Shown piece by piece: positions 1 to 11,690 of a stretch of DNA of 64,000 nt. Below the pieces are notes generated by a model. The model ran no database searches. It saw nothing but the letters and a program-made list of their open reading frames with translations, and was not told where the DNA came from. The first letter of the stretch is position 1. Every line of letters starts with the position of its first letter. Origin of the DNA: Cheiracanthium punctorium (lineage: Eukaryota; Arthropoda; Arachnida; Araneae; Cheiracanthiidae); assembly GCA_038373885.1 (NCBI GenBank), contig JAWZYV010012396.1, forward strand, positions 1,116,001-1,180,000, in the 5' to 3' direction. Both the position numbers and the translations under genes were made by a program.

Positions 1-290
1 AGCCCTGTAGAAAAACTATAAGTTCTATACACTTCAAAATCAATACCGGTCTTACGATGGTGGTTTATAACATGTATGACCAATTTGAGCTCAATCGAAT
101 GTACCGTTTAAACGATAGCGCACTTTCAAGAATTCCTCCCCATAGGCCATAATGTTAAAGAAATCTTTCTCGTAGCCCTGTAGAAAAACTGCAAGTCCTA
201 TACACACCAAAATCAATACCGGTCTTGCTACGGTGATTTATAACATATATACCCAATTGGAGCTCAATCGAATGCACCGTTCAGGAGCTA
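1..290. repeat. Tandem array, ~173-bp unit (cut by window edge)
   Basis: Just under two copies of a ~173-bp unit are visible. The motif TCAATCGAATG recurs at about 91 and 264, and AGCCCTGTAGAAAAACT at 1 and 173. The same unit, with the same 3' tail, recurs at 35.5-36.4 kb, so this is the end of a dispersed element carrying an internal minisatellite rather than a local satellite. The array continues off the left edge. No coding capacity. Confidence 0.85.
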
Positions 291-480
291 TTGTGTTCAC
301 TCACATACACACATACACACATACACGCGCACACACACACATACATATACATACATCTCGTAAAAATAGCATGAATGAATTCAGAAGACCTCAAAACGTG
401 TAAATACACCAAAATCTCGAATTCCAATCTTTTCATGATTACAATACTTTCCTTACATGGTATATGTTCGGAAAGTAAAA
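291..480. repeat. CA-rich stretch plus 3' tail of the tandem-array element
   Basis: An ACAC/ATAC-rich run (300-356) is followed by a unique tail with CATCTCGTAAAAATA, ACACCAAAATCTCGAA and TATGTTCGGAAAGTAA. The same order of CA run and tail follows the array at 36.4-36.58 kb. The shared order of array, CA run and tail supports one composite mobile element. Its class is not settled. Helitron-like elements often carry internal tandem arrays, but no diagnostic termini were confirmed. Confidence 0.6.
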
Positions 481-994
481 ATTATGCAAGCTAAACCGTT
501 ATTATTAAAATGAGTTTTGCAAATTAGAAAACTAATGAAGCAGCAAAAAATTACTTGGCAATGCAAAAAAAAAGGGGGGGGGAAATCGTTATTAATATCT
601 GCTGTATGTTGGTAGTGTTGCAAAACTACATTGGTATTTGGAGAGAGGATTAAGTAGGTAATTCTTTAAGTGGTTTTGCGTCTCTCCTCAAATAGGCAAA
701 TTATGAGCACTGCGCCTTCTCTGTAGTCAAGTTGATTTTCTCCTCTATTTGATAGATATCCATACATTGCGTACATTAACAGGTATAGGGCACAGGTGCA
801 GTATATTTTTGGTAAAGTTTCAAAGTAATTATATTTAACTATGAGAATCTATGAAGATTATTTTTAAAGAGCTTAGTAAACTTTATAGGTAGTTTCCAAA
901 AATTAAATATTTTGAAATTACTTTTTCACATCGAAATTTCAAAATTAATCTTATTTCTTAAACATTTAGAGATATTTGTCGCCACTGAACTCTT
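481..994. other. No feature recognised
   Basis: AT-rich sequence with a short poly-A/poly-G run near 565-582. I see no ORF, hairpin or repeat shared with the rest of the window. Confidence 0.5.
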
Positions 995-1744
995 CTCTAC
1001 TTTAAAACTAATCGAAAAAAATAGAATAGAAGACTACAGTTATATTTAACCTTTTCCGGCGCAAGAACTTTTATTGTATTTTCTCGTTTATACAGATGCC
1101 TGGAGTAATAGTTAAATTTCTGATGCCAATTTAATGAAGCATGGATAGTTTTTCTGTAAAATATCTAACATTTTTATAAATATGCGTGACACTTTACCTC
1201 CTAATGTCATTTTGTGCAAATTTCATTATTATCTGGTAAATTGACGTACGAAAATTGACTAATGCTTCTGAAATTTGTCATGACACCATAAGTAGGTGGC
1301 AAGAGCGTCTAGCCACGGCTCGCGAAAGGGTTAAAATTCAGACAATTACAGAATCAATAAAAATATAATACGTATTTATTTTTGTATTTATATTAGTTAT
1401 TAAAACAATTAAAAAATGCCTGTTTTCTTAATCATTTTTACTTCACCATTTATCTACACTATTTAAATTAGTACCCACACTGCGGTTCATATCAATGAGG
1501 TATACAAATTTACTTACTCTACTTTAAAACTAATAGAAGAAAAAAATAGAATAGAAGAATATAGTTATCTTTAAAATTCAGACAATTACAGAATCAATAA
1601 AAATATAATACGTATTTATTTTTGTATTAGTTATTAAAACAATTAAAAAATGCCTGTTTTCTAAATCATTTTTACTTCACCATTTATCTACATCATTTAA
1701 ATTTGTACCCACAAGGCGGTTCATATCAGTGAAGTATACAAATT
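995..1744. repeat. Tandem duplication, ~237-bp unit, first copy interrupted
   Basis: Copy A begins at CTCTACTTTAAAACTAAT (995) and copy B at 1517. Both continue through AATTCAGACAATTACAGAATC to GCGGTTCATATCA. The spacing is 522 bp, which becomes 237 bp once the 285 bp added by the insertion in copy A is removed. Copy B also lacks a short ATTTAT segment present in A. Copy B keeps the uninterrupted TTAA at 1571-1574 and so acts as an empty-site control for the insertion in copy A. Confidence 0.85.
1050..1330. mobile_element. piggyBac-like MITE (TTAA target, 281 bp)
   Basis: The element is flanked by TTAA at 1046-1049 and 1331-1334. Its left end is CCTTTTCCGGCGC and the reverse complement of its right end is CCCTTTCGCGAGCC, matching the CCYT start and TTAA target of the piggyBac superfamily. 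Copy B of the surrounding duplication has a single TTAA at the same place (1571), so precise insertion is visible. It contains no transposase and would need one supplied in trans. Its interior (TTTCTGATG followed by CAA, then a TATAAA stretch) resembles the element at 28160-28431, suggesting one family. Confidence 0.85.
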
Positions 1745-1943
1745 TCATATCAATGTACACGTTTTTATACCATTCAGAGAATGAATGAACAGAGACAGAG
1801 ATATGACATACCAGAACCACAAACTTTTTCTAACTTTAGAAGGGTTAGAAAAAGAAAAAGCAGAGGTTGCATAGCACGAACCGCCTTATACTCTATTAGC
1901 TTGAATAAGAAGGAACCGAGATCTCAGTTAAAAACGCATGAAA

Positions 1944-1946
<3 letters not shown>

Positions 1947-1976
<30 letters not shown>
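1947..1976. repeat. Poly-A run (~30 nt)
   Basis: Uninterrupted A run. It could be a retroposon tail on the plus strand, but I could not identify a SINE or LINE body upstream. Confidence 0.9.
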
Positions 1977-1977
<1 letters not shown>

Positions 1978-2029
1978 CAAACTAATAAAACAAGATTCGA
2001 AACAAATAAACAGTCGTCCACGGCACACC

Positions 2030-2400
2030 TGCGAAAAACTCTTTGTCACACTGCCGTTATCTACAAAATCGCACCCGTTTCTCGCCTTGCAATCGCACGC
2101 TCCACGAAAACTGTCCCTATAAACTTCTCTGTGAAAATCCCCTTGCCATCAGATTCCGTAACACGAACCCCTGGAACGGCACGCATTTATATTAATTAAG
2201 CCTACTCCGGGCGAAGGCGACGTGCGGACGCCTCCGCAGAGCTGCCGAGGAAATGGGCCATAGCCCCCGCCAGACGAGGTGCTGAAGCGCCGGTGAGTTA
2301 TGGGCAGCGGGGAAACAAGTTAGCTGTTACGTTTATGGCCTCCTCACTTCGACTGAGGTTATTTTGCGGGGGGTTTATGGTTGTTTCTTGAACGGCACGC
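2030..2400. promoter_or_regulatory. GC-richer repeat-free island, possible regulatory element
   Basis: This block has clearly higher GC and CpG content than its surroundings and shares nothing with other repeats here. It contains a homeodomain-type core (TTAATTAAG near 2197), a CpG-rich core at 2205-2310 and a donor-like CCGGTGAGTT near 2291. No ORF longer than 60 codons lies inside. A conserved non-coding element or an untranslated exon would both fit. The call is inference from composition only. Confidence 0.25.
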
Positions 2401-2764
2401 TTTTTGTGCAGGTTGTTTTCGGGAGAAGTAAATAATTCAGGGTGTAAAATGTAAATGGGTGAGGGAGGTGAAGATAAAAGGATGTGGTGCTGAGATGGTT
2501 AAAGTGTTTATAGATTGGTTATGGTGCTTGTTTATGGATTAAAGCAGACGTTGAGTAAATTTTTATTGTTTTTTTTAATTTTTTTTCCCATTTAGTTAAG
2601 AAAACGACTTTATTAGTAGTAAACTAAATCATGAGAAATGCGTCAATTTTCAAACACTTTCTAACACAGTTATATATTTGGTAGTGCATTACAAATATAT
2701 AAGGCATCTAAAACAGCCTGATTTTCACACTCCTGATTTGATTGCGTACATATCTAAAGCTGTG

Positions 2765-2802
2765 ATATCAAAAGCTGTGATCCCCATCACAGCTTTTGAT
2801 AT
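2765..2802. repeat. Perfect hairpin, 17-bp arms, 4-nt loop
   Basis: The left arm 2765-2781 (ATATCAAAAGCTGTGAT) pairs exactly with 2786-2802 around the loop CCCC. The flanks show no clear target duplication, so it may be a small foldback or a local inverted duplication. Confidence 0.85.
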
Positions 2803-4490
2803 GCACGCAATTTTTCTAGCTCCTGTAATAATGTTAAACTATAAAGTTTACCATCTTAGATCTAAAAGACGTGTACATAAACCCCAATAAAGTTTGCCAA
2901 TTTTACTACAATTTAAATAAATTAGAGGATAAATTAATACGCTTCAGAAAACGACTAAACGTTTACCGAAATCCGTTGGAATTATTTCGAATGCTCCTGT
3001 AAAATAACTACAAATTTTATACTCAACCGATTTCTGTGGAGAACAATACGTTATAGGGTAATTCCGGGAGAATTGCCGCATATGGGACAGATGCCGCACC
3101 CCTTGTATTTCTGGTAATTGTCGATAGATAGCAGTGATACGCTCAGTATAATTAGATGTACAGTGAGATTTCCTTAACTGGTGTACAAAAGGAATCTCGC
3201 TCAATGCTTGTAGCTGTAACTATACAATCCTTATTTTGAGATAAGCGCATGATTTCACTATCCAGACTTTTAAACATGTTACGCTTAAGTGCTTTTTTAA
3301 GCTAGTGACTGAATAATTCATGCATGATTTCGAAGTCAAAACAAACTTTAGTTCCTGTATAGAGTACTGTGTGTATGGTTAAGCCACTTCGCGTTGCGAA
3401 GACAGGCAACTGTGACGTGTTACGTCTGTACCGTACAATATGGGATACATTCCGCATTACCATTCCGGTATACATGCCGCAGTTTCTTTTGTACGAGATT
3501 GCATTTTATCGTTCAGACTTAAATGAAATACTGATCTTAAAAACCAGATTAATTTTAAATTTGTTTAGAGATTTTATTCGAAACGCCCGCATTTTACAAA
3601 AGAATAAAACAATGTAAAAATAAAAGAATGAAACAAAATAAACGTTAATTTACACTTTTTGCCTCTCTATAATGCACGGATGTTACGTTGTTGATGAAAT
3701 AACAATTAAAATTCAATTAAAAAAAGTATTTAACTTTAGTAGGAACTAAGTCGGCAGGCTTATATTGTTGAAACCGACTAATACGTCTCTTTCTACTCAT
3801 TTAGATTCTCTCTGTTATTACATAGGCAATTATAGTCCAGGTATAAATATTAATTTCAGTATATTAATTATTTTTTATATTTCTTTTGTCTCAATACACA
3901 TGCTTTTTACGTACATTAAATAGCACAGCATGATTTATTTTATTGTATGTGCATCCTGGGATGTTTTAAACAAACTCAAAAAAATGTGCGCCATAAGTAC
4001 CGGAATTACCCTATAGATTAGTACGCGTATTAATTTTGTTTTCCTAGAAACAAATGAACAAAAATTTCGCAGGTGTTATCGTAGCTTTATATTTATACGC
4101 ATTTATCCTAGACCTTGTAATAATGATAAAAATAACAACACCTTCTTGGATTGAAAACATGCAGGTATAAACTCCAATAATACTTGCTAATTTTATTATG
4201 CTTAAAATAAATTAATGGATCTGAAATACGCTTTAAATAATGACTATCCATTTACCGTAATTCATTGAAACTATTTTGAATTCCCCTATAAAAGGGCTAC
4301 AAAATTCTACACTCAATAATTTCTATGGAGAACATTATATTTTATAGATTAATGCCTCGTATTAATTTTGTTTAGCTTCAAACAAATGAAGTTCCTAAAA
4401 GGTATACTTTAAAAAATGATTCGTCCTACTCAGCGATCTATTGAAATTATTTCATTCACTCTTGTAAAATAATTGCGAGAACAATTAATA
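2800..4490. repeat. Tandem duplication, ~330-bp unit, first copy interrupted
   Basis: The first copy (about 2800-3055 plus 4012-4080) and the second (about 4085-4390) share CCTGTAATAATG/CTTGTAATAATG, AAACYCCAATAA, TTTACCGAAAT/TTTACCGTAAT, a TCTRTGGAGAACA block and GTATTAATTTTGTTT. A partial third copy follows to about 4490. The copies are diverged. The first is split by the element at 3056-4011, and the second shows the joined, empty version near 4339-4350. Confidence 0.75.
3056..4011. mobile_element. Non-autonomous DNA transposon, TATA target duplication (956 bp)
   Basis: The ends are GGGTAATTCCGG and its exact reverse complement CCGGAATTACCC, flanked by TATA on both sides (3052-3055 and 4012-4015). 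The neighbouring duplicate reads TTTTATAGATTAATG at the same position, a single TATA, so a 4-bp duplication fits best. CCG-rich motifs such as TGCCGCA and CCGGTA recur inside. An 82-codon ORF at 3369-3617 has no recognisable domain and is probably chance. I cannot assign a superfamily; a TA-target interpretation with a longer terminal repeat remains possible. Confidence 0.8.
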
Positions 4491-5874
4491 CTATTCTTAA
4501 TAGGGCGCAAGGTATAGTAAATAGCAATACCTTAAATAAATTTCATAGCGATTACAGCATGACAGACAGAAGAAGGACAGATAGATATATCCGAATCGTA
4601 ACCGCTTTATAACTTGATTAAAAATGTATAAACATTTTTTTTTTCAAATTCCGTTGATGTAATAAGTAGGAGAAAGTCGTCAGGTTTTGCACATAGCCTG
4701 TGTTGGATAAGTGTGATGTTCTAATTTTGACTACTAGCTCCCTCAATATGCGATTGCTGAAAACAGTTCTCAGTAACAGCGAACTTTTCGCGACATGTGA
4801 AATTTCGTGCGTGGAAGCAAATTACACATGCTGTGCATTCAATGGCATGCACACGACGTGAAGTTTTTCATTATCAGTGAATAAATAAATGATCTTTAAG
4901 GCGAGCACTACGGATTTCTCAAGTGATTCATAAATAAAATTTTAAAAAAATCAAAAGGAAAATTCAATAATGTGTACGGTTGCTGTGAGTCTCGATTCGG
5001 CAATGTCACTTGTCATTAGGGTTGGCTTATTTGATTGGGCAAACATGAGTGTTTTATTTCTAATCTTTTATATATAAGTATTGACAAACATTGCGTCAGC
5101 TTTGGAAGAGGCATGATGCGGATAATGTGAACTCTATATTTAATGAAGGGAAGTAATATGGAAAACTTTATAGCTAATATAATTTAAACTTCACCAGATA
5201 AATCTTGTTATCCGAAAATTGAAAAAGTTTAAAGCTTCGAAATCGTCAAAAAAAAAAAAAAAAAAAAAAATCCCTTAGTACCAACCCCAACGAAATCCGC
5301 CACTAAAATACCAGCTAACTGAGGTCCCTCAGACAAAACGTCGTCGAAAACGCTCTCTTCGCATAAAGGTAGTGCCTTTTTGTCCTGTTGTTTAGAAATG
5401 CCTCCTTAGTTAAATCGCAAGAATTCTTTTCCATGATTTGAATGCAAGAGATAAGTAAATTTAAAGTTATCTGCATAACACCGAGATACATAGAATTGCT
5501 TTGTCGGAACAGAGATTCCGAATAATGTGTAAAGACATTCGAATAAAAGTAAAAATACAAAAAATGTAATAAACTGGGCTTCTCATTTCATTTAATTGCT
5601 TTTCAGAGTCAATTTTAATATTTTCAGTACATATTTCGTCGAATTTTAACATGGGTCTACCTAAACAGCAAGCGCCGACCTTGGAAGATTTTTTTTTTCT
5701 TTTAGCCTTTAGAGCTTTTAATTTTCCTCCTTATAGAGTTACAAGGTTTTTTTTTTTTTTTTTTTTTTGTCAAAATCACATGACCAAGTTCTTTCTTAAA
5801 CAGAATTTAGGGTCGAAATTCGAAAGGATGGCCAAATATGACTATGTTTTCCCACTATTTTAAATAAATTTCAA
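4491..5874. other. No gene recognised; poly-A and poly-T runs
   Basis: AT-rich sequence with a ~23-nt A run at 5248-5270 and a ~21-nt T run near 5748-5768. Short ORFs here overlap on both strands, are low-complexity in places, and resemble no family I know. Confidence 0.5.
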
Positions 5875-6118
5875 CACTGAAAAAAAGGTCTGTCAAATTT
5901 AGAGAAAAAAAAGCTGTTAACCAGGACGCTAGTTTATTTCTGTTTTTTCTTCAGAAGTTTTCCATAAATTTTACAGATTCTCAGTTTATTTTAATGAAAT
6001 GTACTATATAAGGAAAAAAATATGGAAGACTTCGGTAAAATATACGGAAATAAACTACCGTCCTGGCTGACAGATTTTTTCTGTCAGTTTAATAGACTCT
6101 TTTTTTTTCTCTGTAGTG
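5875..6118. mobile_element. CACTG-ended MITE, copy 1 (244 bp)
   Basis: It starts CACTGAAAAAAAGGTCTGTC and ends with the mirrored TTTTCTCTGTAGTG. The subterminal ~65 bp on each side are inverted copies: CCAGGACGCTAGTTTATTTC on the left and, read in reverse complement, CCAGGACGGTAGTTTATTTC on the right. A homologous copy lies at 15668-15961. CACTG termini suggest the CMC group (CACTA/Mirage/Chapaev). The flanking duplication is not clear, so the superfamily call is tentative. Confidence 0.75.
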
Positions 6119-6161
6119 AAGTAAAAGAAGCATAACTCATTTCCAAGTGTTCTATGTACAC

Positions 6162-6363
6162 CAGGTATGGGCAACCTTTGGAAAATTGAGGGCCAAACTT
6201 TAGGATGTTAGCAATGTCTCGATCGGTATAATTTGGATTTATATGAGATTTTGAATGGTTTACTTCGGTTTTTATTGGAGGTTTCGATATGTCCTCGAGG
6301 CGGATCGAAAGTTAAATTTGCGAGCCACATTCGGCCCCAGGGGCCGGAGGTTGTCCATATGTG
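6162..6363. mobile_element. hAT MITE with 8-bp duplication ATGTACAC (202 bp)
   Basis: The left end CAGGTATGGGCAACCTTTGG and the right end CCGGAGGTTGTCCATATGTG are imperfect inverted repeats of the classic hAT CAGGGGTGGGCAACC type. They are flanked by identical 8-bp ATGTACAC at 6154-6161 and 6364-6371, the duplication length expected of hAT elements. No transposase is encoded. Confidence 0.9.
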
Positions 6364-6371
6364 ATGTACAC

Positions 6372-8115
6372 CCACTCTAAAATCTTTTAAAAAGGGGTAA
6401 AATTTCTTGTCATGTCACAATTTGGAATTTTTCACTACACTGAAAAAATCCTCAGTTCTATATTATTCAAGATTATTCAAGTTTTGCCAAAATATTTGCG
6501 AATTATAGTAAAATCTGTGTCAAACAAAATCTCAAAAATCTTAAAATGAATACGATCCTGAGGTTGTTAGAAAACCCAAAATCTTATCAAAAATAGTAAC
6601 ATATTTGATACTTTGCAAAGAATTCCAACTCGCGGGACATTTTTGAACAAGCACAGTCACTTTTAAGGTGGTATATTATTTTAGGTTTGATAAACAATTA
6701 CAAATTACTTTTTGTGTAATGAACTCTTTAGAGCATAGTGGTATGAAAAACATACCGCACATTCAAACTTTTTCTAAGTCATTATATGCTAGTATAATTT
6801 GGCTACGAATTATTGTTTCACAACTTTACCATTGTATCGGTAATTCCTAAAAAAATGTTTTCATTTTCAATGACACTTTTTGCTTCCTAAATATAAATAA
6901 TTCTGTGTTGCTGATAAAACAATGTTTTGTGCATCAAAGAGTAAAAGTGATTTGTACAGATTTATATAATTACATCAAAAAGTAATGTTGGATGTACCGG
7001 GAAGAAGTAATTATTTTACCTTCAAGAAAAAATAACATTTTAAAAAAACCAGTTGTTGAACAATGGGTTGATATTTGTTATATTTTAAAGCATAAATTTC
7101 ATAGATCACTTATTCTTTTCCTTCAAGCAAGGCATGTCGAAAGATGGGATGGTGGCTTCCCAACCTTCTTTATGGACGGATTATTTCAAATTGTCCTGAA
7201 TTACCATATTTTGTAAGTATCGTGTAACATATCACAAAAACGAATAAGGTGTTCTGAGTGCGTAGTTTATCAAAATATTAAGCTACAAAGTGTGCAGTCA
7301 CTGATAGAGACAAACTGAAAAGATTAAATGAAGTCGCTTTTGACTGACGCCACTTCAAATATGATGGATTTTTGTTGATCTTTTGATGGCCCCCGGATCT
7401 ATCGCAGCAGATTAATAGAATTGGTATACATAAGATTAACTGAAAGAATGCGCAAACATACAAGGCATCGGAGAGCTTGTACAAATAAATTTTATAGATA
7501 AAAAGCTCTTTGGAATTTACGATTGTTTGCTTATGAAACGTCGATGGTTACGTTTATAAGAATGCTAAATATTTCAAATCGTTCGTTTTGTCAAACATAA
7601 ATTCATAATTTCCATTAAACGTATAAAATCACGTCTTTTTATACACGCTCCAAACTTTACTTTATTTTTCAATGTATAAAAATAAAAATTCAGATTGAAA
7701 TTGAAGTAATGAATCAATGAAATTGAAGTAACGAATGTATCCCTTTTCAAAAAACTGACAGAATTTTTAGTTATTAATGAATCTAAGAAGAGCTTGTTGC
7801 AAGATATCGGACTAAAAGTTTTGCATATTTTAAGATTCTAATATAGCATTCAATATGGTAAAGTTTTAAATACTGATTAGTCAATTTTTAATAATCTTTT
7901 GAAATGTTGCTGTTGCCCAGAGTGATTTTGTTACAGCTTGCAGTAACTTCCAGTGGGGTAGACTCAAAGACGAATCCGAATTAGGGAATATTTCTTTTAA
8001 AAAGCGATTGGAGTCACAGTACTTTTGTATATCTTTAAGAACAAACCAATGATATTTAACAACAATGATCGAAAAAATAATATTGTTTATTCATCAAATG
8101 CCGGATGCACTTATA
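6372..8115. other. No gene recognised; isolated CACTG end at ~6434
   Basis: CACTACACTGAAAAAATCCTC near 6428 resembles one end of the CACTG MITE family, but no partner end was found. The remainder is AT-rich with no long ORF or shared repeat. Confidence 0.45.
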
Positions 8116-8119
8116 TTAA

Positions 8120-8622
8120 CCCTTTAACGCGCAGTGTTCCCGCTCTGGGAACACTAAACTCATACGTTTTGATTGTTGCCAGTCACGAAGAAAATATTGT
8201 ATTTCTATAAAAATAGTTGCGGGTGATATAGCTCCACGAAAATCCTTTACTTTTTGGCACGTCATTTCCCGTAAAAAAGAATTATTTTTAAGAGCACTGA
8301 CATCTGATGAAAAATGGAAGAATGCGAGAACAGCTGGATGATTGCCCAATGCTGAAAAAAAGGGCAGCCGTTGCCATCTCTCGACTTAACTACCAGCAAG
8401 ATGGCCGACGATCGAAACGTTCATCGCTCGCCAGAGATCTAGAGACCCATTTTTTGACGACAGCTGGCTGTGGGCACAGCCAGTTGTCGTCCAAAAATGA
8501 GTCTCTAGATCTGTAGCACGCGATGAACGTTTCGATCGTCGGCCATCTTGCTGGTAGTTAAGTCGAGCGATGGCAACGGCTGCCGTTTTTTTAGCATTGG
8601 GAAAGGGTTGAGCCTCAAAGGG
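8120..8622. mobile_element. piggyBac-like snap-back MITE, copy 1 (503 bp)
   Basis: Flanked by TTAA at 8116-8119 and 8623-8626. The termini are CCCTTTAACGCG on the left and, in reverse complement, CCCTTTGAGGCTC on the right. The right half is a near-perfect palindrome with arms of ~128 bp (8345-8472 and 8475-8601) around CTGTGGGCACAG, while the left ~225 bp is unpaired. Two further copies lie at 26229-27131 and 47036-47472 in the opposite orientation. TTAA target and CCCTTT ends point to piggyBac transposase acting in trans. Confidence 0.9.
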
Positions 8623-8626
8623 TTAA

Positions 8627-10544
8627 GAGTGAACCTATACGTCTCATGCGACATTCAGGAAGAAATTTTAATCCCAAAAATTGTCTTACAAAATGGGCAG
8701 AAGCATAATTTCTGACAGAAATATTGCAAAAATTCGTATGTTTAAGGTGCTTTTTCTGAATTTTTCGTAATTCTTATACTTCACTATTTGTAATCGTGTA
8801 TAGTACAGATTCTAAAGAGACATTCAAAATTATTCTGAGTCTCTAGTACAAGTGGATTTTCAAAATTTCTGTTCGAAATTTTCATGATTGCTTAAAACAG
8901 CATCTTTAAATAGAAATTTAGGGTCACAAATTTCGTCTTCGTTCACCAAGTAAAACACAGTATGAAAATCATGTTGAGGTAATATTGGACTATGGTTCCG
9001 AATAAATTGATCAATATTTTACAAAACCGTGTTGGAATAAAATTGATAGTTTATAACTCTTATTGCATTTTAACAATGTAATAAAATTAACATAAACCGT
9101 ACATTATGAAACGAGGTTAAATTTTAAGAACACTTCAACAGTCTTTGAACGCGATATTAAATAATGCATAACCTTAATATACCCTATGAGACTACCCAAA
9201 AAATCCCTATTTTCTTAAAATTTTGTTTATTTATTTACTTATTTATTATCGATCATTATTATTATTATCTGCTTATTTTATTGGTCACACGTTAAGGATT
9301 CCAAAACCGTTATATTTTTGTGTCTACGATAACGACAAGCTGAGTTATACAAGAAATAATGAACCGTAAGGATAGTATTTTGTGTAGCATTAAAATGTTC
9401 AATCACGTTATCTGAAAAAGTGTGTGTGTGTTTTTTTTGTTTGTTTTTTTTTTTGTTTGCGATAAATGTCACATTCATGACATTTTACCAGCATATTTTG
9501 TTCTTTAATAGCTGTGCCATGAAGCATATTATAATATTTCTGTGCTTCGTTATTGAATTTATGACCCATTTTTTCTTCAAAAAGATTTTTTAAAGATAAG
9601 AATATTGAGTTTTCAGTTAAATATTGAAATATTTTCATAACTATTAGCACTTTTAGAAGTTTTTTGGTTCATAACGCAGATAAATATGTTAGTTATATAC
9701 TGTATAAATATTATTAAAAATAGCTTTTAGAATTGGTTACAGGAAGAGTGGCGTAAATGCTTTTTTTACCGAAATTTCACTTAAATTTGCCTATATTTCA
9801 AAGTTTTATATTGAATTTAATTAAAACGGCCTTTAAGTTGTTATTTTTATACCTCATTTTATTTAAAAACATGATCGTCCATTATTATTTTTTTAGTGCC
9901 CCGAAGGTAGGCTCATACCTAGAGAAGTTTGTATACACGGAATCTCAAATCATGCAGTAGTTTCAAGCATTATAAATTTCATTATAATAAATATTTACTG
10001 TCTATTAATCAATTTAATACAGATATTTAAATAAGACGCCACATATTGACATTTTTGTTGATGAAATGTGACACGTTTCTTTTTTTTTAGTAAATGTTTC
10101 ATCAAACAATTAAAATGCGAAATTTTAAACACGGTTTAAGACGCAAAAGAGAAGAAAGTAATTCAGTGTTCAATTTTTACAATTAGATTCAAATGATTCA
10201 AGCTTTAGCTCTTTATACTTTAATTTAACACGTTAAAAAGTAAAATGATACGAGTTTTCCATAAAATTAAAGGTATTAACTATTTTATTTAAAATTGCTC
10301 TCGATATATTTTTTATTCTGTAAGAATTAAAGTTCTTCCAATTCTGACTTTTTTGCTCATAGAAATGTCACTTTGCAACTATTTACAACTACCTGAAGTA
10401 CCCGTCCTCAACGGGTTAGTGAATGAAAATTTCCAAAAAGCAAGAACTTTCGTCAGCATTGTAGGAGTACACAGAATGGATGTAGTATGTTGCCAAAGTA
10501 AAGAAAGCGAAGTTATAATTTTCATGTATTGTTAAAATATTACA
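8627..10544. other. No gene recognised; low-complexity runs
   Basis: AT-rich sequence with ATT-type simple repeats near 9225-9280 and GT/T runs at 9420-9460. Short ORFs are lysine- and asparagine-rich and look like chance. No inverted or dispersed repeat was noticed. Confidence 0.5.
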
Positions 10545-11690
10545 GGTTAGCGAGTAATTAAGTAATATCATTTCATTCGCTTTAGTCGTAATTATGTGGT
10601 GCGCGAACGAATATTTACGCATATTGAAATAATTTTCGCAAAATCTCAAAATTTAATCAACATTTTTGAAAAATTTGAAGCCTAGAATTTAAGTTGAGTG
10701 ACAACCTATCATGTCACCCAAATTCGTTTCATTCCCTGCAGTCTTTATTTCGTGATGCTGGAACAAATTTTCAGCATTTTAAAACGATTTTCGAAAAATC
10801 TCAAAATGTAAGCAAAATATTTTTAAAATTCAACGCCTAAAAATTAAGATTAGCAACTACCTATCATATCACTCAATTTCGTAACATTCGTATTAGTCGT
10901 TATTACGTGATGTCTGAAGAATTATAAACGTATTTTGAGAGAATTTTCACAAAATCTCAAAATCTAATAAAAATGTTTAAAAAATTGGACTCCTATAGTT
11001 TATGTTAAGCAACCATCTATCGTGTGACCAAATTTCATATCATTCGCTTTAGTCGTTATTGCGTAATACGGGAACAAAGATTCACTCAGTTTTAAACGAT
11101 TTTCACAAAATCTCGAAATCGATGGATTTTTTTTAATTAGATGCTTATAGTTTAAGGTGAGTGACCACCTATCATTTCACCAAATATAATTTTTTCACCT
11201 TTGCAGTTATTACGTGATGTGCGAACACAAATTTACGCAGTTTGAAATGATTTTCGCAAAATTTCAAAATCTAATCAAGATTTTTTTTTAATTCGACGCC
11301 TATGTTTTAAGTTGAGTGACCACCTATCATGTCACTCAATTTCATATCATTCGCTTCAGTCGTTTTTACGTGATGCTTGAACACAAATCTACGCAGTTTG
11401 AAAGGATTTTCGCAAAATCTCAAAATCCAATCAAGATTTTTTAAAAATTGGACGCCTATGTTTTAAGTTGAGTGACCACCTATCATGACACCCAATTTCA
11501 TATCATTCGCTTCAGTCGTTTTGGCGTGATGCTTGAACACAAATTTACGCAGTTTGAAACGATTTTCGCAAAATCTGAAAATATAATCAAGATTTTTTAA
11601 AAATTCGACGCCTATGTTTTAAGTTGAGTGACCACCTATCATGACACCAAATTTCATATCATTCGCTTCAGTCGTTTTTACATGATGCTT
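10545..11690. repeat. Tandem array, ~155-bp unit, about 7 copies
   Basis: The motif family CCACCTATCAT, CAATTTCATATCATTCGCTT and TTTTCGCAAAATCTCAAAAT recurs with starts near 10703, 10858, 11014, 11166, 11321, 11477 and 11633, a period of 152-156 bp. The later copies are nearly identical and the first copies are diverged. Unit layout (GTGACC..., CAATTT, ATTCG) resembles the ~173-bp unit at 1-290 and 35.5-36.4 kb, suggesting a related but distinct family. Not CRISPR: the unit has no short-repeat/unique-spacer structure. Confidence 0.9.

Noticed and set aside
10545..11690. CRISPR array
   Set aside because: The whole 155-bp unit repeats with no short repeat and unique spacer pattern, in eukaryotic-type DNA.
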